This document shows, piece after piece, positions 32,521 through 41,320 of a stretch of DNA of 64,000 nucleotides (position 1 is the first letter of the stretch; every line of letters begins with the position of its first letter). A program made the translations under genes and the position numbers. Under the pieces are notes generated by a model. That model saw only the letters and a list, made by a program, of their open reading frames with translations, was not told the DNA's origin and did no database searches. Source of the stretch: Actinoplanes palleronii (lineage in GTDB: Bacteria > Actinomycetota > Actinomycetes > Mycobacteriales > Micromonosporaceae); the NCBI RefSeq assembly GCF_016862315.1, contig NZ_BOMS01000023.1, positions 45,073-109,072 of the forward strand. The letters are read 5' to 3'.

Positions 32521-34101
32521 GTGCGCCGTCGCTCGCGTTCGGTCATCGCTCTGCTCACCGCGATGGTCATGACCACCGGGGGCTGCACCCTGCCCGCGTT
32601 CGCGCCCGAGGGCGCCGCCGACCCGGCCAAGCCGGCCGACGGCGGTGGCGGGGTGCCCACCACCGGCTCCACGCCCGGCGCGGCCGCGCAGTGGTCCCCC
32701 TGCACCGACGTCCCGGAGAAGCTGGTCGGCCGGGCCGCCGCCGGGATGAGCTACGACTGCGCCACCGTCGCGGTGCCCCGGGACTGGTCCAAGCCGGTCG
32801 CCGGCGAGACGTACGACGTCGCGATGATCCGGATCCGGTCCGCGACGCAGAAGGACCGGATCGGCTCGCTGCTGCTCAACCCGGGCGGCCCGGGCGGCTC
32901 GGGCATCGACCTCGCGGTCTACCTCTCGTTCGGCGAGGCGCTCGGCGGCCTGCCCGAGGCGGTCACCGACAAGTTCGACCTGGTCGGCTTCGACCCGCGC
33001 GGGGTGAGCCGGTCCAGCCCGCTCAAGTGCATCAGCAACGACGACCAGGACGCCAGCTTCGCCGCCGACCCGGACCCGGTCAGCCAGGCCGAGTTCGACG
33101 AGGTCACCGCGCTGAACAAGAAGATCGCCGACGGTTGCGGCGCGAAGTACGGCGACCAGCTGCCGTATTTCTCCACAGTCCAGGCGGCCCGCGACATGGA
33201 CGCGCTGCGCGCCGCGGTCGGCGACCCCAAGCTGACCTACCTGGGCTTCTCCTACGGCACGCTGCTCGGTGCGACGTACGCGCAGCTGTTCCCGCAGAAC
33301 GTCCGGGCCCTGGTGCTCGACGGCGCGGTCGACCCGACGGAGAACTACGTGCAGGGCTCGGAGACCCAGGCCAAGGGCTTCGAGCGGGCGTTCACCAACT
33401 TCACCGCGTGGTGCAAGCAGAACGCCGCCGACTGCCCGATCGCGGCCGACCCGCGCGGCGCGGTGACCGACGCGATGGCCAAGGCGGAGAACTCCCCGGT
33501 GGCGTACAAGGACGGCAGGCAGGCCACCGCCGGCTGGATCTTCGTGGGGCTGATCTCGTCGCTCTACACCAAGACCGGCTGGACCAGCCTGGCCCAGGCG
33601 ATCGACGAGCTGCAGGGCGGCGACGCCAAGGGCATCATGGACCTCGCCGACCAGTACGCCGAGCGCGAGACCACCGGCAGCTACTCCAACCTGTTCGACG
33701 CGAACCTCGCGGTGAACTGCGCGGACACCGACGACGCGCCGACCGTCGCGAAGGTGCGCGCCCTGCAGTCCGAGTGGCGCAAGAAGTACCCGCTGTTCGG
33801 GGCGCCGCTGGCGATGGGGATGCTGCCGTGCGCGTACTGGCCGGGCAAGCGGGACCCGTACCCGGCCGGCAAGGCGACCGGCGCGCCGCCGATCGTGGTG
33901 GTGGGCACCACCGGTGACCCGGCCACGCCGTACGAGAACACCGCGGACCTGGCGAAGATGCTCGGCACCGGGCACGTGGTGACCTGGGAGGGCGAGGGAC
34001 ACACCGCGTACCCGTCGACGCCCTGCATCGTGAGGGCGGTCGACAACTATCTGATCGACCTGACCGTCCCGCAGGAGGGCCTGCGGTGCCCGGCGAAGTG
34101 A
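32521..34101 (+). CDS. Exported alpha/beta-hydrolase, tripeptidyl-aminopeptidase-like lipoprotein
   Basis: 526 residues. GTG start, very basic n-region, hydrophobic segment ending in lipobox M-T-T-G-G-C, so probably a lipoprotein. The catalytic triad of the SCO7095/TAP-type peptidases is visible: LNPGGPGGSG oxyanion loop, nucleophile S244 in YLGFSYGTLLG, acid in GTTGDPATPYE and His in EGEGHTAYPST, plus the TAP C-terminal domain. It probably trims amino-terminal di/tripeptides from extracellular peptides. An RBS-like AAAGGG is upstream. It overlaps the following GNAT gene. Confidence 0.88.
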   Translation: MRRRSRSVIALLTAMVMTTGGCTLPAFAPEGAADPAKPADGGGGVPTTGSTPGAAAQWSPCTDVPEKLVGRAAAGMSYDCATVAVPRDWSKPVAGETYDVAMIRIRSATQKDRIGSLLLNPGGPGGSGIDLAVYLSFGEALGGLPEAVTDKFDLVGFDPRGVSRSSPLKCISNDDQDASFAADPDPVSQAEFDEVTALNKKIADGCGAKYGDQLPYFSTVQAARDMDALRAAVGDPKLTYLGFSYGTLLGATYAQLFPQNVRALVLDGAVDPTENYVQGSETQAKGFERAFTNFTAWCKQNAADCPIAADPRGAVTDAMAKAENSPVAYKDGRQATAGWIFVGLISSLYTKTGWTSLAQAIDELQGGDAKGIMDLADQYAERETTGSYSNLFDANLAVNCADTDDAPTVAKVRALQSEWRKKYPLFGAPLAMGMLPCAYWPGKRDPYPAGKATGAPPIVVVGTTGDPATPYENTADLAKMLGTGHVVTWEGEGHTAYPSTPCIVRAVDNYLIDLTVPQEGLRCPAK

Positions 34102-34553
34102 CGTTCCGGCTCGCCACCGCGGCCGACGTGCCGGCCGTGCTGGCGCTGCTGGCCGACGACGCGATCACCCACCAGCGCGGGTTCGGTGACGTGCCGGCCA
34201 CGGTGGACCCGGCGGTCCGGGCGGCGTTCGCGGCGATCGAGGCCGACCCGAACAACGAGCTGATCGTCGCGGTCGCGGACGACGCGGTGATCGGGACCTG
34301 CCAGCTCACCTTCATCCCGGGGCTGAGCCGTGGCGGCGCGCTGCGGATGCTGGTCGAGGCGGTCCGGATCAGCTCGGACCGGCGTGGGCAGGGCCTGGGC
34401 GCCGAGCTGATGCGCTGGACGATCGAGCGGGCCCGCGGGCGGGGCTGCCGGATGGTCCAGCTCACCACGGACAAGCGGCGCACCGACGCGCACCGCTTCT
34501 ACGAACGGCTCGGCTTCACCGCCTCGCACGAGGGCATGAAGCTGGCTCTTTAG
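34086..34553 (+). CDS. GNAT-family N-acetyltransferase
   Basis: 155 residues; FRLATAADVPAVLALLADD start and acetyl-CoA motif A RISSDRRGQGLGAELMRW, then HRFYERLGFTASHEGMKL. Compact and cytosolic; the substrate is not predictable. GTG 34086 is preferred because GGAGGG lies ~6 nt upstream, overlapping the hydrolase end by 16 nt; GTG 34098, giving a GTGA overlap, is the alternative. Convergent with the polymerase gene, 3' ends abutting at 34550-34553. Confidence 0.85.
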   Translation: MPGEVTFRLATAADVPAVLALLADDAITHQRGFGDVPATVDPAVRAAFAAIEADPNNELIVAVADDAVIGTCQLTFIPGLSRGGALRMLVEAVRISSDRRGQGLGAELMRWTIERARGRGCRMVQLTTDKRRTDAHRFYERLGFTASHEGMKLAL

Positions 34554-35578
34554 GACCGCTGCGCTTTCCGGTCGCGGTCCTTCGACGGCTGGACCCGCTT
34601 CGGCTCGCCCGGCATCTTCGGGTGGTCCGGCGGGTAGGGCATGTCGCCCAAGCCGGCCTTCTCGTCCCGCTCCACCCACTCCAGCAGCACACCGAGGTCG
34701 TGCGCCACGTCGTCGATCGCGGCGTGCGGGTCACCGATCTCGGCGATCCGTTTCGGCACCGTCCGCAGGTCGAAGTCGTCCGGCTCGACCCGGGTCAGTT
34801 CCTCCCAGGTCACCGGCGTGGACACGGTGGCCCGGGCGTTGGCGCGCAACGAGTACGCGCACGCGATCGTCCGGTCCCGCGCCATCTGGTTGAAGTCGAG
34901 GAACACCTTGTCGCCGCGCTCCTCCTTCCACCACGCCGTGGTGATCGCGTCCGGGCGGCGGCGCTCCACCTCCCGGGCCAGCGCGATCGCGGCCCGGCGC
35001 ACCTGCACGAAGTCCCACTGCGCGGCGATCCGGACGTAGACGTGCACGCCACGGCCACCGGACGTCTTCGGGTACCCGACCCAGCCCATGTCGTCGAGCA
35101 CCTCGCGGACCACGCCGGCGGCCGCGACCACGTCGCCGAAACCGAGGCCGGGTTGCGGGTCGAGGTCGATGCGCAGCTCGTCGGGCTGGTCCGGCGCGGC
35201 GCCTCGGACCGGCCAGGGGTGGAACACCACGGTGCCCATCTGCGCGGCCCACGCGACGTGCGCGAGGTCGGCCGGGCAGAGCTCGTCCGCCGTACGCATG
35301 CTGGGGAACGTGATCTGCGCGGTCTGGATCCAGTCGGGCACACCGCGCCCGGGGATGCGTTTCTGGAAGAACGCCTCGCCGTCGAGGCCGTCCGGGAAGC
35401 GTTGCAGGGTGGTGGGCCGGTCGCGCAGCGCGCGCAGGATGCCGTCGCCGGCCGCGAGGTAATACTCGAAGACGTCGCGCTTGGTGAAGCCGCGCTCGGC
35501 GAAGACGACCTTGTCGGGGCTGCTCAGGCGCACGGTGTGGCCGGCGATCTGGTGTTCTTCCGCGGCGGCTTTCGGCAT
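34550..35578 (-). CDS. LigD-type primase-polymerase (PolDom / Prim-PolC)
   Basis: 342-residue stand-alone AEP polymerase: SSPDKVVFAERGFTKRD, FQKRIPGRGVPDW, PVRGAAPDQPDELRIDLDP with the catalytic acidic pair in RIDLDP, and KTSGGRGVHVYVRI of the nucleotide pocket; it ends with a basic PSKDRDRKAQ tail. In mycobacteria the similar polymerase sits beside ligC and fills short gaps with ribonucleotides before ligation. Here ligC is ~2 kb away on the other strand. Together they may act in gap-filling repair or NHEJ; no Ku gene is in the window. ATG 35578 fits the family length. Confidence 0.85.
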   Translation of the reverse strand: MPKAAAEEHQIAGHTVRLSSPDKVVFAERGFTKRDVFEYYLAAGDGILRALRDRPTTLQRFPDGLDGEAFFQKRIPGRGVPDWIQTAQITFPSMRTADELCPADLAHVAWAAQMGTVVFHPWPVRGAAPDQPDELRIDLDPQPGLGFGDVVAAAGVVREVLDDMGWVGYPKTSGGRGVHVYVRIAAQWDFVQVRRAAIALAREVERRRPDAITTAWWKEERGDKVFLDFNQMARDRTIACAYSLRANARATVSTPVTWEELTRVEPDDFDLRTVPKRIAEIGDPHAAIDDVAHDLGVLLEWVERDEKAGLGDMPYPPDHPKMPGEPKRVQPSKDRDRKAQRS

Positions 35579-35649
35579 GCCCCGACGATATGACGGATCC
35601 GGCTGGGTGGCTGCCCGGTGGGCCACCCGATCAGCCCCGGAAAGGGCAC

Positions 35650-35680
35650 GAGGGCCACCCGACAAACTTGGGTGACCCTC
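35650..35680 (-). terminator. Stem-loop after the LPXTG-protein gene
   Basis: GAGGGCCACCC (35650-35660) pairs with GGGTGACCCTC (35670-35680) at 10 of 11 positions around a 9-nt loop, 22 bp after the stop at 35702 in the minus-strand sense. Confidence 0.6.
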
Positions 35681-35701
35681 ACAAATTGGACACAGGGTGC
35701 G

Positions 35702-36250
35702 TCAGGCGGTCTTCCGCTTACGCGCGTACCACATCGCGCCCGCACCACCGGCGACCAGAACGGCGCCGATGCCGATGGTCGCACCGACCGGCCCACCGGT
35801 CAGCGGCAGCGAGTCGTCGCTGACGCCGCTGCCCTTGGTGGTGACGGACCCGGACGGCGCCGGGGCGGTCTCCGAGCTGACGCCGCCCGGCGGCACCGAC
35901 TGCACGTCGCCGGTCGGCTGGACCGAACTCGGGGTCGCGGTCGGGCTCTCGCCCCCGTAGCCGGAGTTTCCGCGGGTGCCGCCGGTGGCGTCCGGGCTGA
36001 CCGTGGCCGCCGTGGTGGCGGTCGCGGTCACCGGCGGGCCGACCGTCGCGGTCGAGGTCGCGGTGGGCTCGGTGGTGGCCGGGAGCTCGGCGCCGTACCC
36101 GGCGCTCCCCCGGTCCGGACTCACCATGACGGCCGGGTACGCCGCCTGGGCAGCGTCAGCCGCGAGGGCCGGCGACGAGATGGCGAGCGCGGCGAAGGCG
36201 GTGACGCCGGCCGCGGGCAGCCCCAGGGCCAGCCGACGAACAAAGCTCAT
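35702..36250 (-). CDS. LPXTG-anchored surface protein
   Basis: 182 residues. Signal peptide MSFVRRLALGLPAAGV through ALAA (~30). The body is Thr/Ala/Pro/Val-rich and disordered with motifs S-G-Y-G-G-E and A-G-Y-G-A-E-L-P. The C-terminus is a full sorting signal: LPLTG (~148-152), hydrophobic helix, then basic YARKRKTA. It is therefore a covalently wall-linked protein dependent on a sortase not encoded here. A longer ATG at 36289 would put 13 residues before the signal peptide. No structured domain is visible. Confidence 0.85.
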   Translation of the reverse strand: MSFVRRLALGLPAAGVTAFAALAISSPALAADAAQAAYPAVMVSPDRGSAGYGAELPATTEPTATSTATVGPPVTATATTAATVSPDATGGTRGNSGYGGESPTATPSSVQPTGDVQSVPPGGVSSETAPAPSGSVTTKGSGVSDDSLPLTGGPVGATIGIGAVLVAGGAGAMWYARKRKTA

Positions 36251-36350
36251 GAGGAGTATCCGTTCTGTTGCTGAAAGGTACGGTTGCATGGTCGCACGGG
36301 AGCTTAGCGGGAATTGCCCGTTTTACCCGAAATATTGTCCCGGCGCGTCA

Positions 36351-36839
36351 TCAGCCCGGAAGTCCACCAAAACGGTGACTACGCCACAAATGGGACAAAG
36401 CGAACACCTTGAGCTCGAACTGCGGGTCGGCAGCGAACAGCCCCCCGCTGTACGGCGCCTGGAGCTGCACGCTGTCCCCGGAGTCCAGGTAGACCGAGAC
36501 CACGTTGCGGCGACCACGGCGCTCGGCCCGCAGGTCGACCACCCGGCTCCAGGGCGCCTCGTCGTCGCCGAGCAGCGACGACGTACGCAGGCCGCCGGCC
36601 ACCACCTCGACACCGGTCCGCCGGCCGGTCATGATCCCGACCGCGGTGCCGAGCAGCAGCGGCGCCAGCACGAGCACCACCCACGACCACAACGGCGGGC
36701 TGTCCGGACCGGGCCAGAAGATCGTGGCGATCACCCCCGTCGTGACACTCGCCACGGCGCTCAACGCGCCGAGGTAGAGGCCGTGGCCGAGAGCCTGCTG
36801 GAAGGTCGGCCGGAACGTCGGAGATGCAGCAGCTTCCAT
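36351..36839 (-). CDS. Membrane protein with PH-like domain
   Basis: 162 residues. Two membrane segments (~18-40 and ~47-68, WSWVVLVLAPLLLGTAVGI) precede a beta-rich C-terminal domain (VEVVAGGLRTSSLLGDD; VVDLRAERRGRRNVVSVYLDSGD) resembling the bacterial PH-like domains of small actinobacterial membrane proteins. The function is unknown. ATG 36839 places the first segment correctly; longer forms add a basic shadow. Divergent from msrB. Confidence 0.7.
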   Translation of the reverse strand: MEAAASPTFRPTFQQALGHGLYLGALSAVASVTTGVIATIFWPGPDSPPLWSWVVLVLAPLLLGTAVGIMTGRRTGVEVVAGGLRTSSLLGDDEAPWSRVVDLRAERRGRRNVVSVYLDSGDSVQLQAPYSGGLFAADPQFELKVFALSHLWRSHRFGGLPG

Positions 36840-36912
36840 ATAGGGCTCAACGGCCGGTCGGCGCGCATCGGCGCACCGGCGGTGCGACGGGAGCCGACGT
36901 ACCGTTGTCGGC

Positions 36913-37317
36913 ATGGCAACCGAAGAGACCACGCTGCCGACCACCGAGGACGAGTGGCGGATCCGGCTCGACCCGGACGAGTTCCGGGTGCTCCGTCAGG
37001 CCGGCACCGAGCCGGCCTGGAGCGGTGAGTACGTCAGCACCAAGGACGAGGGGATGTACCGGTGTCGCGGCTGCGGCACGGAGCTCTACCCCAGCGACAC
37101 CAAGTTCGACAGCCACTGCGGCTGGCCGTCCTTCGACGACGCCATCCCGGGTGCGGTCAAGGAGATCGAGGACCGCAGCCACGGGATGACGCGCGTCGAG
37201 ATCCGGTGCGCGAACTGTGACGGGCACCTGGGCCACGTGTTCAAGGGCGAGGGCTTCACCCCGAAGAACACCCGGCACTGCGTGAACAGCCTGTCGATCA
37301 GGCTCGACCCGAAGTAA
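36913..37317 (+). CDS. msrB: Peptide-methionine (R)-S-oxide reductase
   Basis: 134 residues. Zinc site C51/C54 (CRGC) and C99/C102 (CANC); catalytic C123 in RHCVNS; signature HCGWPSF and GHLGHVFKGEGF. It reduces the R-epimer of methionine sulfoxide in oxidised proteins. The resolving cysteine of some MsrBs appears absent, so a thioredoxin may attack C123 directly. Its last 20 bp overlap the end of the convergent glycosyltransferase gene. Confidence 0.95.
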   Translation: MATEETTLPTTEDEWRIRLDPDEFRVLRQAGTEPAWSGEYVSTKDEGMYRCRGCGTELYPSDTKFDSHCGWPSFDDAIPGAVKEIEDRSHGMTRVEIRCANCDGHLGHVFKGEGFTPKNTRHCVNSLSIRLDPK

Positions 37318-38269
37318 CGAGAGGCACGTCGACCTCACCGGTGGCGTCACCGGTGTCGAAGGCCACCAGATAGCGCGGCCGGCTCTGCGTCGAGGCGTAG
37401 ATCCGGCCGACGTACTCGCCCAGCATCCCCAGACAGATCAGCTGGACCGCGCCGAGCAGCAGCATCGCCAGGTAGAGCGACGTCCAGCCGGGCACGACCA
37501 CCCCGAACGCCCAGGCGGCCAGGCCGCTCACCACCAGGCCCAGGCAGATCACGAACGTGACGAGCCCCAGCCAGGTGGCGATCTTCAGCGGCGCCGCCGA
37601 GAAGCTGGTCACGCTGTCCAGGCTCAATTTGATCATCTTGCCGAGCGGGTACTTGGTCTCACCGGCCACCCGCTCGGCCCGGACGTAGGTGACCTCGCCG
37701 CTCGGGAACCCCAGCGACGGCACCACCAGGCGGTAGACCGGCTGCTGCTCGGGCAGGTCGTTGAGGGTGTCGACGACCGGACGGCTCATCAGCCGGAAGT
37801 CACCGGCCTGACCGCTCACCCACGGTCCGACCAGGCGCCGCATCAGCCAGTAGTAGACGCCCGCGGTCTTCCGTTTGAACGGCGTGTCGGTGCTGCGGTC
37901 GCTGCGGACCCCGTAGACCACGTCCAGGTCCTCGTCGCGGGCCTTGGCCAGCATCTCGCCGATCGCCTCGGGCGGATCCTGCAGATCGGCGTCGATGCTG
38001 ACGACGTACGCGCCGCGGGCCGCGCGCAGGCCGGCCCCCAGCGCGGACTGGTGACCGACGTTGCGGCGCAGCTTCACCACCCGCAACTGGTCCCAGCCGT
38101 CCCGCAGCTCGAGCAGACGTGGCACGGTGCCGTCCGAGCTGCCGTCGTCGACGGCCACGACCTCGTAGGTGACGCCAAGGCCGTCGAGCACCGGGCGCAG
38201 CCGGGCGACGAAGTGGTCCACCGCCGCACGCTCGTTGAACATCGGCGTCACGACGGACAGAGTGACCAT
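37298..38269 (-). CDS. GT2-family glycosyltransferase with two membrane helices (GtrB/DPMS-like)
   Basis: 323 residues: VVTPMFNERAAVDHF, VAVDDGSSDGT, SIDADLQDPPE (metal-binding D-x-D) and a QRRLVGPWVS-like acceptor region, then two C-terminal transmembrane helices (~235-258, ~270-292). The family moves a sugar from a nucleotide to a polyprenyl phosphate on the cytoplasmic face. It is downstream of folA on the same strand, 67 bp away. ATG 38269 is chosen; an upstream ATG exists in frame. Confidence 0.88.
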   Translation of the reverse strand: MVTLSVVTPMFNERAAVDHFVARLRPVLDGLGVTYEVVAVDDGSSDGTVPRLLELRDGWDQLRVVKLRRNVGHQSALGAGLRAARGAYVVSIDADLQDPPEAIGEMLAKARDEDLDVVYGVRSDRSTDTPFKRKTAGVYYWLMRRLVGPWVSGQAGDFRLMSRPVVDTLNDLPEQQPVYRLVVPSLGFPSGEVTYVRAERVAGETKYPLGKMIKLSLDSVTSFSAAPLKIATWLGLVTFVICLGLVVSGLAAWAFGVVVPGWTSLYLAMLLLGAVQLICLGMLGEYVGRIYASTQSRPRYLVAFDTGDATGEVDVPLVTSGRA

Positions 38270-38336
38270 CAAGCGCCCCCAGGTAGCGATATGCACGAAT
38301 GTGTCGGCAAACGACGCTAGTCACCGGGGGTGAATC

Positions 38337-38828
38337 TCACGTGTCCTGGTGTTGTGCCCCAACGGAACAGACGAGATCTTCGACGATGAATCGGACACCG
38401 TTGGTCGCGGTCCGCCACTCGGCGCCCGCGGTCACCGCCCATTCCGGGCCGAGCTGCGGCGCGAAGGTGTCGCCGGGCACGTCCAGGTCGATGGTGGTCC
38501 GGACCAGATGCCGGGCCCGGGGCAGGAAGGCCGCGTAGACCGCGGCGCCGCCGATCACCCAGAAATCGTCTTCGACGATCAGATCCGGATCGTGTACGAC
38601 CTGAGCACCCTCCGCCGCCCAGGAACGATCGCGGGTGAGCACCACGTTGCGGCGGCCGGGCAGCGGGCGGCGGGGCAGCGACTCCCAGGTGGACCGGCCC
38701 ATCACGATGGTGGCGCCCATCGTCCGTTCCTTGAAGATCTGCTGCTCGCCGGGGACCCGCCAGGGGATCTCTCCCCCGGCGCCGATCACCCGGTTCCGGG
38801 CCTCCGCCCAGATCATGTGCACCGTCAC
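38337..38828 (-). CDS. folA: Dihydrofolate reductase
   Basis: 163 residues: WAEARNRVIGAGGEIPWRVPGEQQIFKERT (substrate loop, acid replaced by the GEQ-type found in actinobacterial DHFRs), MGRSTWESLPRRPLPGRRNVVLTRD and VIGGAAVYAAFLP. It reduces dihydrofolate made by the adjacent ThyA. GTG start. Trimethoprim sensitivity cannot be inferred. Confidence 0.93.
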   Translation of the reverse strand: MTVHMIWAEARNRVIGAGGEIPWRVPGEQQIFKERTMGATIVMGRSTWESLPRRPLPGRRNVVLTRDRSWAAEGAQVVHDPDLIVEDDFWVIGGAAVYAAFLPRARHLVRTTIDLDVPGDTFAPQLGPEWAVTAGAEWRTATNGVRFIVEDLVCSVGAQHQDT

Positions 38829-38913
38829 ACCGTGCCTGCGTTCGGCATGCTCTCCTGGCCCTCGCCTACAACATCGTCTTCAGGTGCGGCTGGGTGCCGC
38901 TCGGTGCAGTCGC

Positions 38914-39711
38914 TCATACCGCTACCGGCGCCTTGATCGCCGGGTGGTGCTGGTAGTCCACCACCGAGAAGTCGGCGTACTCGTAGTCGAACAGGCTCGG
39001 CTTGGCGGCGAGCTCCAGCGACGGGAACGGGTACGCGTCCCGGGTCAGCTGCTCGCGCACCTGGTCGACGTGGTTGTCGTAGATGTGGCAGTCGCCGCCG
39101 ACCCAGATGAAGTCACCCGGGAGCAGGCCGGCCTGGTCGGCGACCATCCGGGTGAGCAGGGCGTACGAGGCGATGTTGAACGGCACGCCGAGGAACAGGT
39201 CGGCACTGCGCTGGTAGAGCTGGCAGGAGAGCTTGCCGTCGGCCACGTAGAACTGGAACAGCGCGTGGCACGGCATCAACGCCATCTGGTCCAGCTCGCC
39301 CACGTTCCACGCCGAGACGATCATGCGGCGCGAGTCGGGGTTCTTCCGGAGCGTGTCCAGGATCTCGGCGATCTGGTCGACGTGACCGCCGGGCGTGGGC
39401 CAGGAGCGCCACTGGGAGCCGTAGACCGGGCCGAGCTCACCGGTCTCCGACGCCCACTCGTCCCAGATCGTCACGCCCTGATCGCGCAGCCACTGCACGT
39501 TCGTCTCGCCACGCAGGAACCAGAGCAGCTCCACCGCGATCGACTTGAAGTGCACCCGCTTCGTGGTGACCAGCGGAAAGCCCTGGGACAGGTCGTAGCG
39601 CAGGCGCTCGCCGAAGAGGCTGCGGGTGCCGGTCCCGGTCCGATCGCTCTTCGGGGTACCGGTCTCCAGCACCCGCCGGAGCAGCTCTTCATATTGGGTG
39701 TCAACGGCCAT
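38914..39711 (-). CDS. thyA: Thymidylate synthase
   Basis: 265 residues, classic ThyA length. Catalytic C148 in [58 protein letters not shown]. It makes dTMP from dUMP using methylene-tetrahydrofolate. It lies 85 bp upstream of folA on the same strand, the usual thyA-folA pair, and 12 bp after wrbA. There is no thyX in the window. Confidence 0.96.
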   Translation of the reverse strand: MAVDTQYEELLRRVLETGTPKSDRTGTGTRSLFGERLRYDLSQGFPLVTTKRVHFKSIAVELLWFLRGETNVQWLRDQGVTIWDEWASETGELGPVYGSQWRSWPTPGGHVDQIAEILDTLRKNPDSRRMIVSAWNVGELDQMALMPCHALFQFYVADGKLSCQLYQRSADLFLGVPFNIASYALLTRMVADQAGLLPGDFIWVGGDCHIYDNHVDQVREQLTRDAYPFPSLELAAKPSLFDYEYADFSVVDYQHHPAIKAPVAV

Positions 39712-39723
39712 GCGAGAACCGTA

Positions 39724-40329
39724 CTAGGCGGCCAGCTTCCCGCCGATGGTGACGATGCGGCGCGCCAGGTGGTCGAGCGCCGCGTACTGCACGTCGCCCA
39801 GCGGCGCGTCGTTGGTGCCACCGGTGACGTGCGAGACGCCGTACGGGTTGCCGTCGGCGAACTTCAGCGGGTCGGTGTATCCGGGCGCGACCACGACCCC
39901 GCCGAAGTGGTAGATCGTGTTGTAGAGCGCCAGCAGCGTCGACTCCTGGCCGCCGTGCTCGGTCATCGACGCGGTGAACCCGGCGTACGCCTTGTTCGCC
40001 AGCTGGCCCTGCGCCCACTGCGGGCCGAGCGTGTCGAGGAACTGCTTGAGCTGGCTGGTCACGTTGCCGTACCGGGTGGGTGTGCCGAACAGCACGGCGT
40101 CCGCCCAGACCACGTCGTCCGCCGAGGCGCGCGGCTCGGCCTTGGTGGCGTCGAAGTGCTGACTCCACGCCGCGTTCGACGCGATCGCCTCGGCCGGTGC
40201 CAGCTCGGCCACCTGACGCAGGCGTACTTCGGCGCCGGCCTTCTCCGCCGCTTCCTGCAGCCGGCGCGCCATCGCGTGCACGGTGCCGGTCGACGAGTAA
40301 TAGACGATCGCCAGTTTGACGTCTGCCAC
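39724..40329 (-). CDS. wrbA: NAD(P)H:quinone oxidoreductase, WrbA type
   Basis: 201-residue flavodoxin-like FMN enzyme: YYSSTGTVHAMARR phosphate-binding loop, WADAVLFGTPTRYGNVTSQLKQFLD, TASMTEHGGQESTLLALYNTIYHFG. It performs two-electron quinone reduction against oxidative stress. GTG start with GAGGGAGG RBS. It lies 12 bp upstream of thyA and may share its transcript, linking redox and thymidylate synthesis only by position. Confidence 0.92.
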   Translation of the reverse strand: MADVKLAIVYYSSTGTVHAMARRLQEAAEKAGAEVRLRQVAELAPAEAIASNAAWSQHFDATKAEPRASADDVVWADAVLFGTPTRYGNVTSQLKQFLDTLGPQWAQGQLANKAYAGFTASMTEHGGQESTLLALYNTIYHFGGVVVAPGYTDPLKFADGNPYGVSHVTGGTNDAPLGDVQYAALDHLARRIVTIGGKLAA

Positions 40330-40394
40330 GGTGCCTCCCTCAGAGATGCTGTTGCCAGCTCCAGCAGATCCCCTGAGCGGGTCCGGTGAAACGT

Positions 40395-40649
40395 TTATAG
40401 GCGGAGTTCACTGCCTTCGGGATCGTCGAACCAGACACCGCCGGTCGCCAGGTACCGGAACTGGTACTCGCCCGGCTCCAGCGGCACGCTGATCGTGCGG
40501 GTGCCGTTGCGGCGCACCTGGAGCTCGTGCGTGCCCGGCTGCCAGCCGTTGAAATCACCGACCACGCTGACGACACCGGACGGCTCGTCGGCCGGAAGAC
40601 TGAAGGTCACCCGGGTCTTGGTGCCGAACAACTTACTGCGCTTGATCAT
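40395..40649 (-). CDS. Stand-alone CBM48-like glycogen-binding domain protein
   Basis: 84 residues; ATG with GGAGGACC upstream. Beta-sandwich pattern SGVVSVVGDFNGWQPGTHEL with the W-Q-P and EYQFRYLATGG hallmarks of isoamylase N-terminal/AMPK-beta carbohydrate-binding modules, ending in SELRL. No enzymatic domain is fused. It could tether a partner to glycogen, like AMPK-beta. Located 65 bp upstream of wrbA on the same strand; the partner is unknown. Confidence 0.8.
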   Translation of the reverse strand: MIKRSKLFGTKTRVTFSLPADEPSGVVSVVGDFNGWQPGTHELQVRRNGTRTISVPLEPGEYQFRYLATGGVWFDDPEGSELRL

Positions 40650-40731
40650 GGGTCCTCCACAGGCCGTAGCCTCTTGACTACAACGGCGGGACCGGCGGCG
40701 GGGTGACGACGCGCCGCAATACGCTGTACTG

Positions 40732-41187
40732 ATGCACCCGCAACCGCAGGACGAGCTGCGCGTGGCCTCGTTCCATGATCTTACCCCCGGCACCCTCTAC
40801 GACCTGCTGCGTCTGCGCAGTGAGGTGTTCGTCGTGGAGCAGGAGTGCGTCTACCCCGACCTGGACGGCCGGGACGCCGAGCCCGGCACCCGGCACCTGT
40901 GGTTCGACCGCGGCGGGGAGGTCCGGGCGTATCTGCGGATCCTCGCCGACGAGGGCACCGCCCGGATCGGCCGCGTGGTGACCGCGAAGAGCGCCCGGGG
41001 CGCCGGCCTGGCCGGCCGCCTGATCGAGCGCGCCCTGGAAATCATCGGCGACGGCCCCGTGGTCCTGCACGCCCAGGCGTATCTGGTCGCCTTCTACGCC
41101 CGCTACGGCTTCGAGCCGACCGGCCCCGAGTACGTGGAGGACGGGATCCCCCACGTACCCATGGGGCGTTTGCCGTCGGCGAGTTGA
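40732..41187 (+). CDS. ElaA-like GNAT acetyltransferase
   Basis: 151 residues: LYDLLRLRSEVFVVEQECVYPDLDGRD is the ElaA N-terminus, then RIGRVVTAKSARGAGLAGRLIERAL (acetyl-CoA motif) and LVAFYARYGFEPTGPEYVEDGIPH. Small cytosolic acetyltransferase of unknown substrate. Its last codons and stop lie in the left arm of the large hairpin at 41164-41268, so termination and coding overlap. Confidence 0.88.
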   Translation: MHPQPQDELRVASFHDLTPGTLYDLLRLRSEVFVVEQECVYPDLDGRDAEPGTRHLWFDRGGEVRAYLRILADEGTARIGRVVTAKSARGAGLAGRLIERALEIIGDGPVVLHAQAYLVAFYARYGFEPTGPEYVEDGIPHVPMGRLPSAS

Positions 41188-41268
41188 GGCTCGGTTCTTC
41201 GACGGCCGCGGGGTTTGCCGGACGGCGGAAAATCGCGCCTCAACTCGCCGGCTCAAAGGCAAACGCCC
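41164..41268. terminator. Long-stem hairpin D, copy 1, between convergent elaA-like and hemQ genes
   Basis: GGGCGTTTGCC (41164-41174) plus GTCGGCGAGTTGAGGC (41175-41190) pair with GCCTCAACTCGCCGGC (41237-41252) and GGCAAACGCCC (41258-41268), with TCAAA bulged. The stem is about 26 bp. Just outside, GCGGAGCGAAGCGGAGCCA (41269-41287) is the exact reverse complement of a 19-mer at 48306-48324 beside hairpin D copy 2. Confidence 0.7.
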
Positions 41269-41320
41269 GCGGAGCGAAGCGGAGCCAAGCCAGCTCAGCC
41301 GGCTCAGCCAGGTCCCTGAA

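Noticed and set aside
31186..34002. 938-codon minus frame antisense to ligC and the peptidase
   Set aside because: Composition of a GC shadow; the plus-strand genes have clear catalytic motifs.
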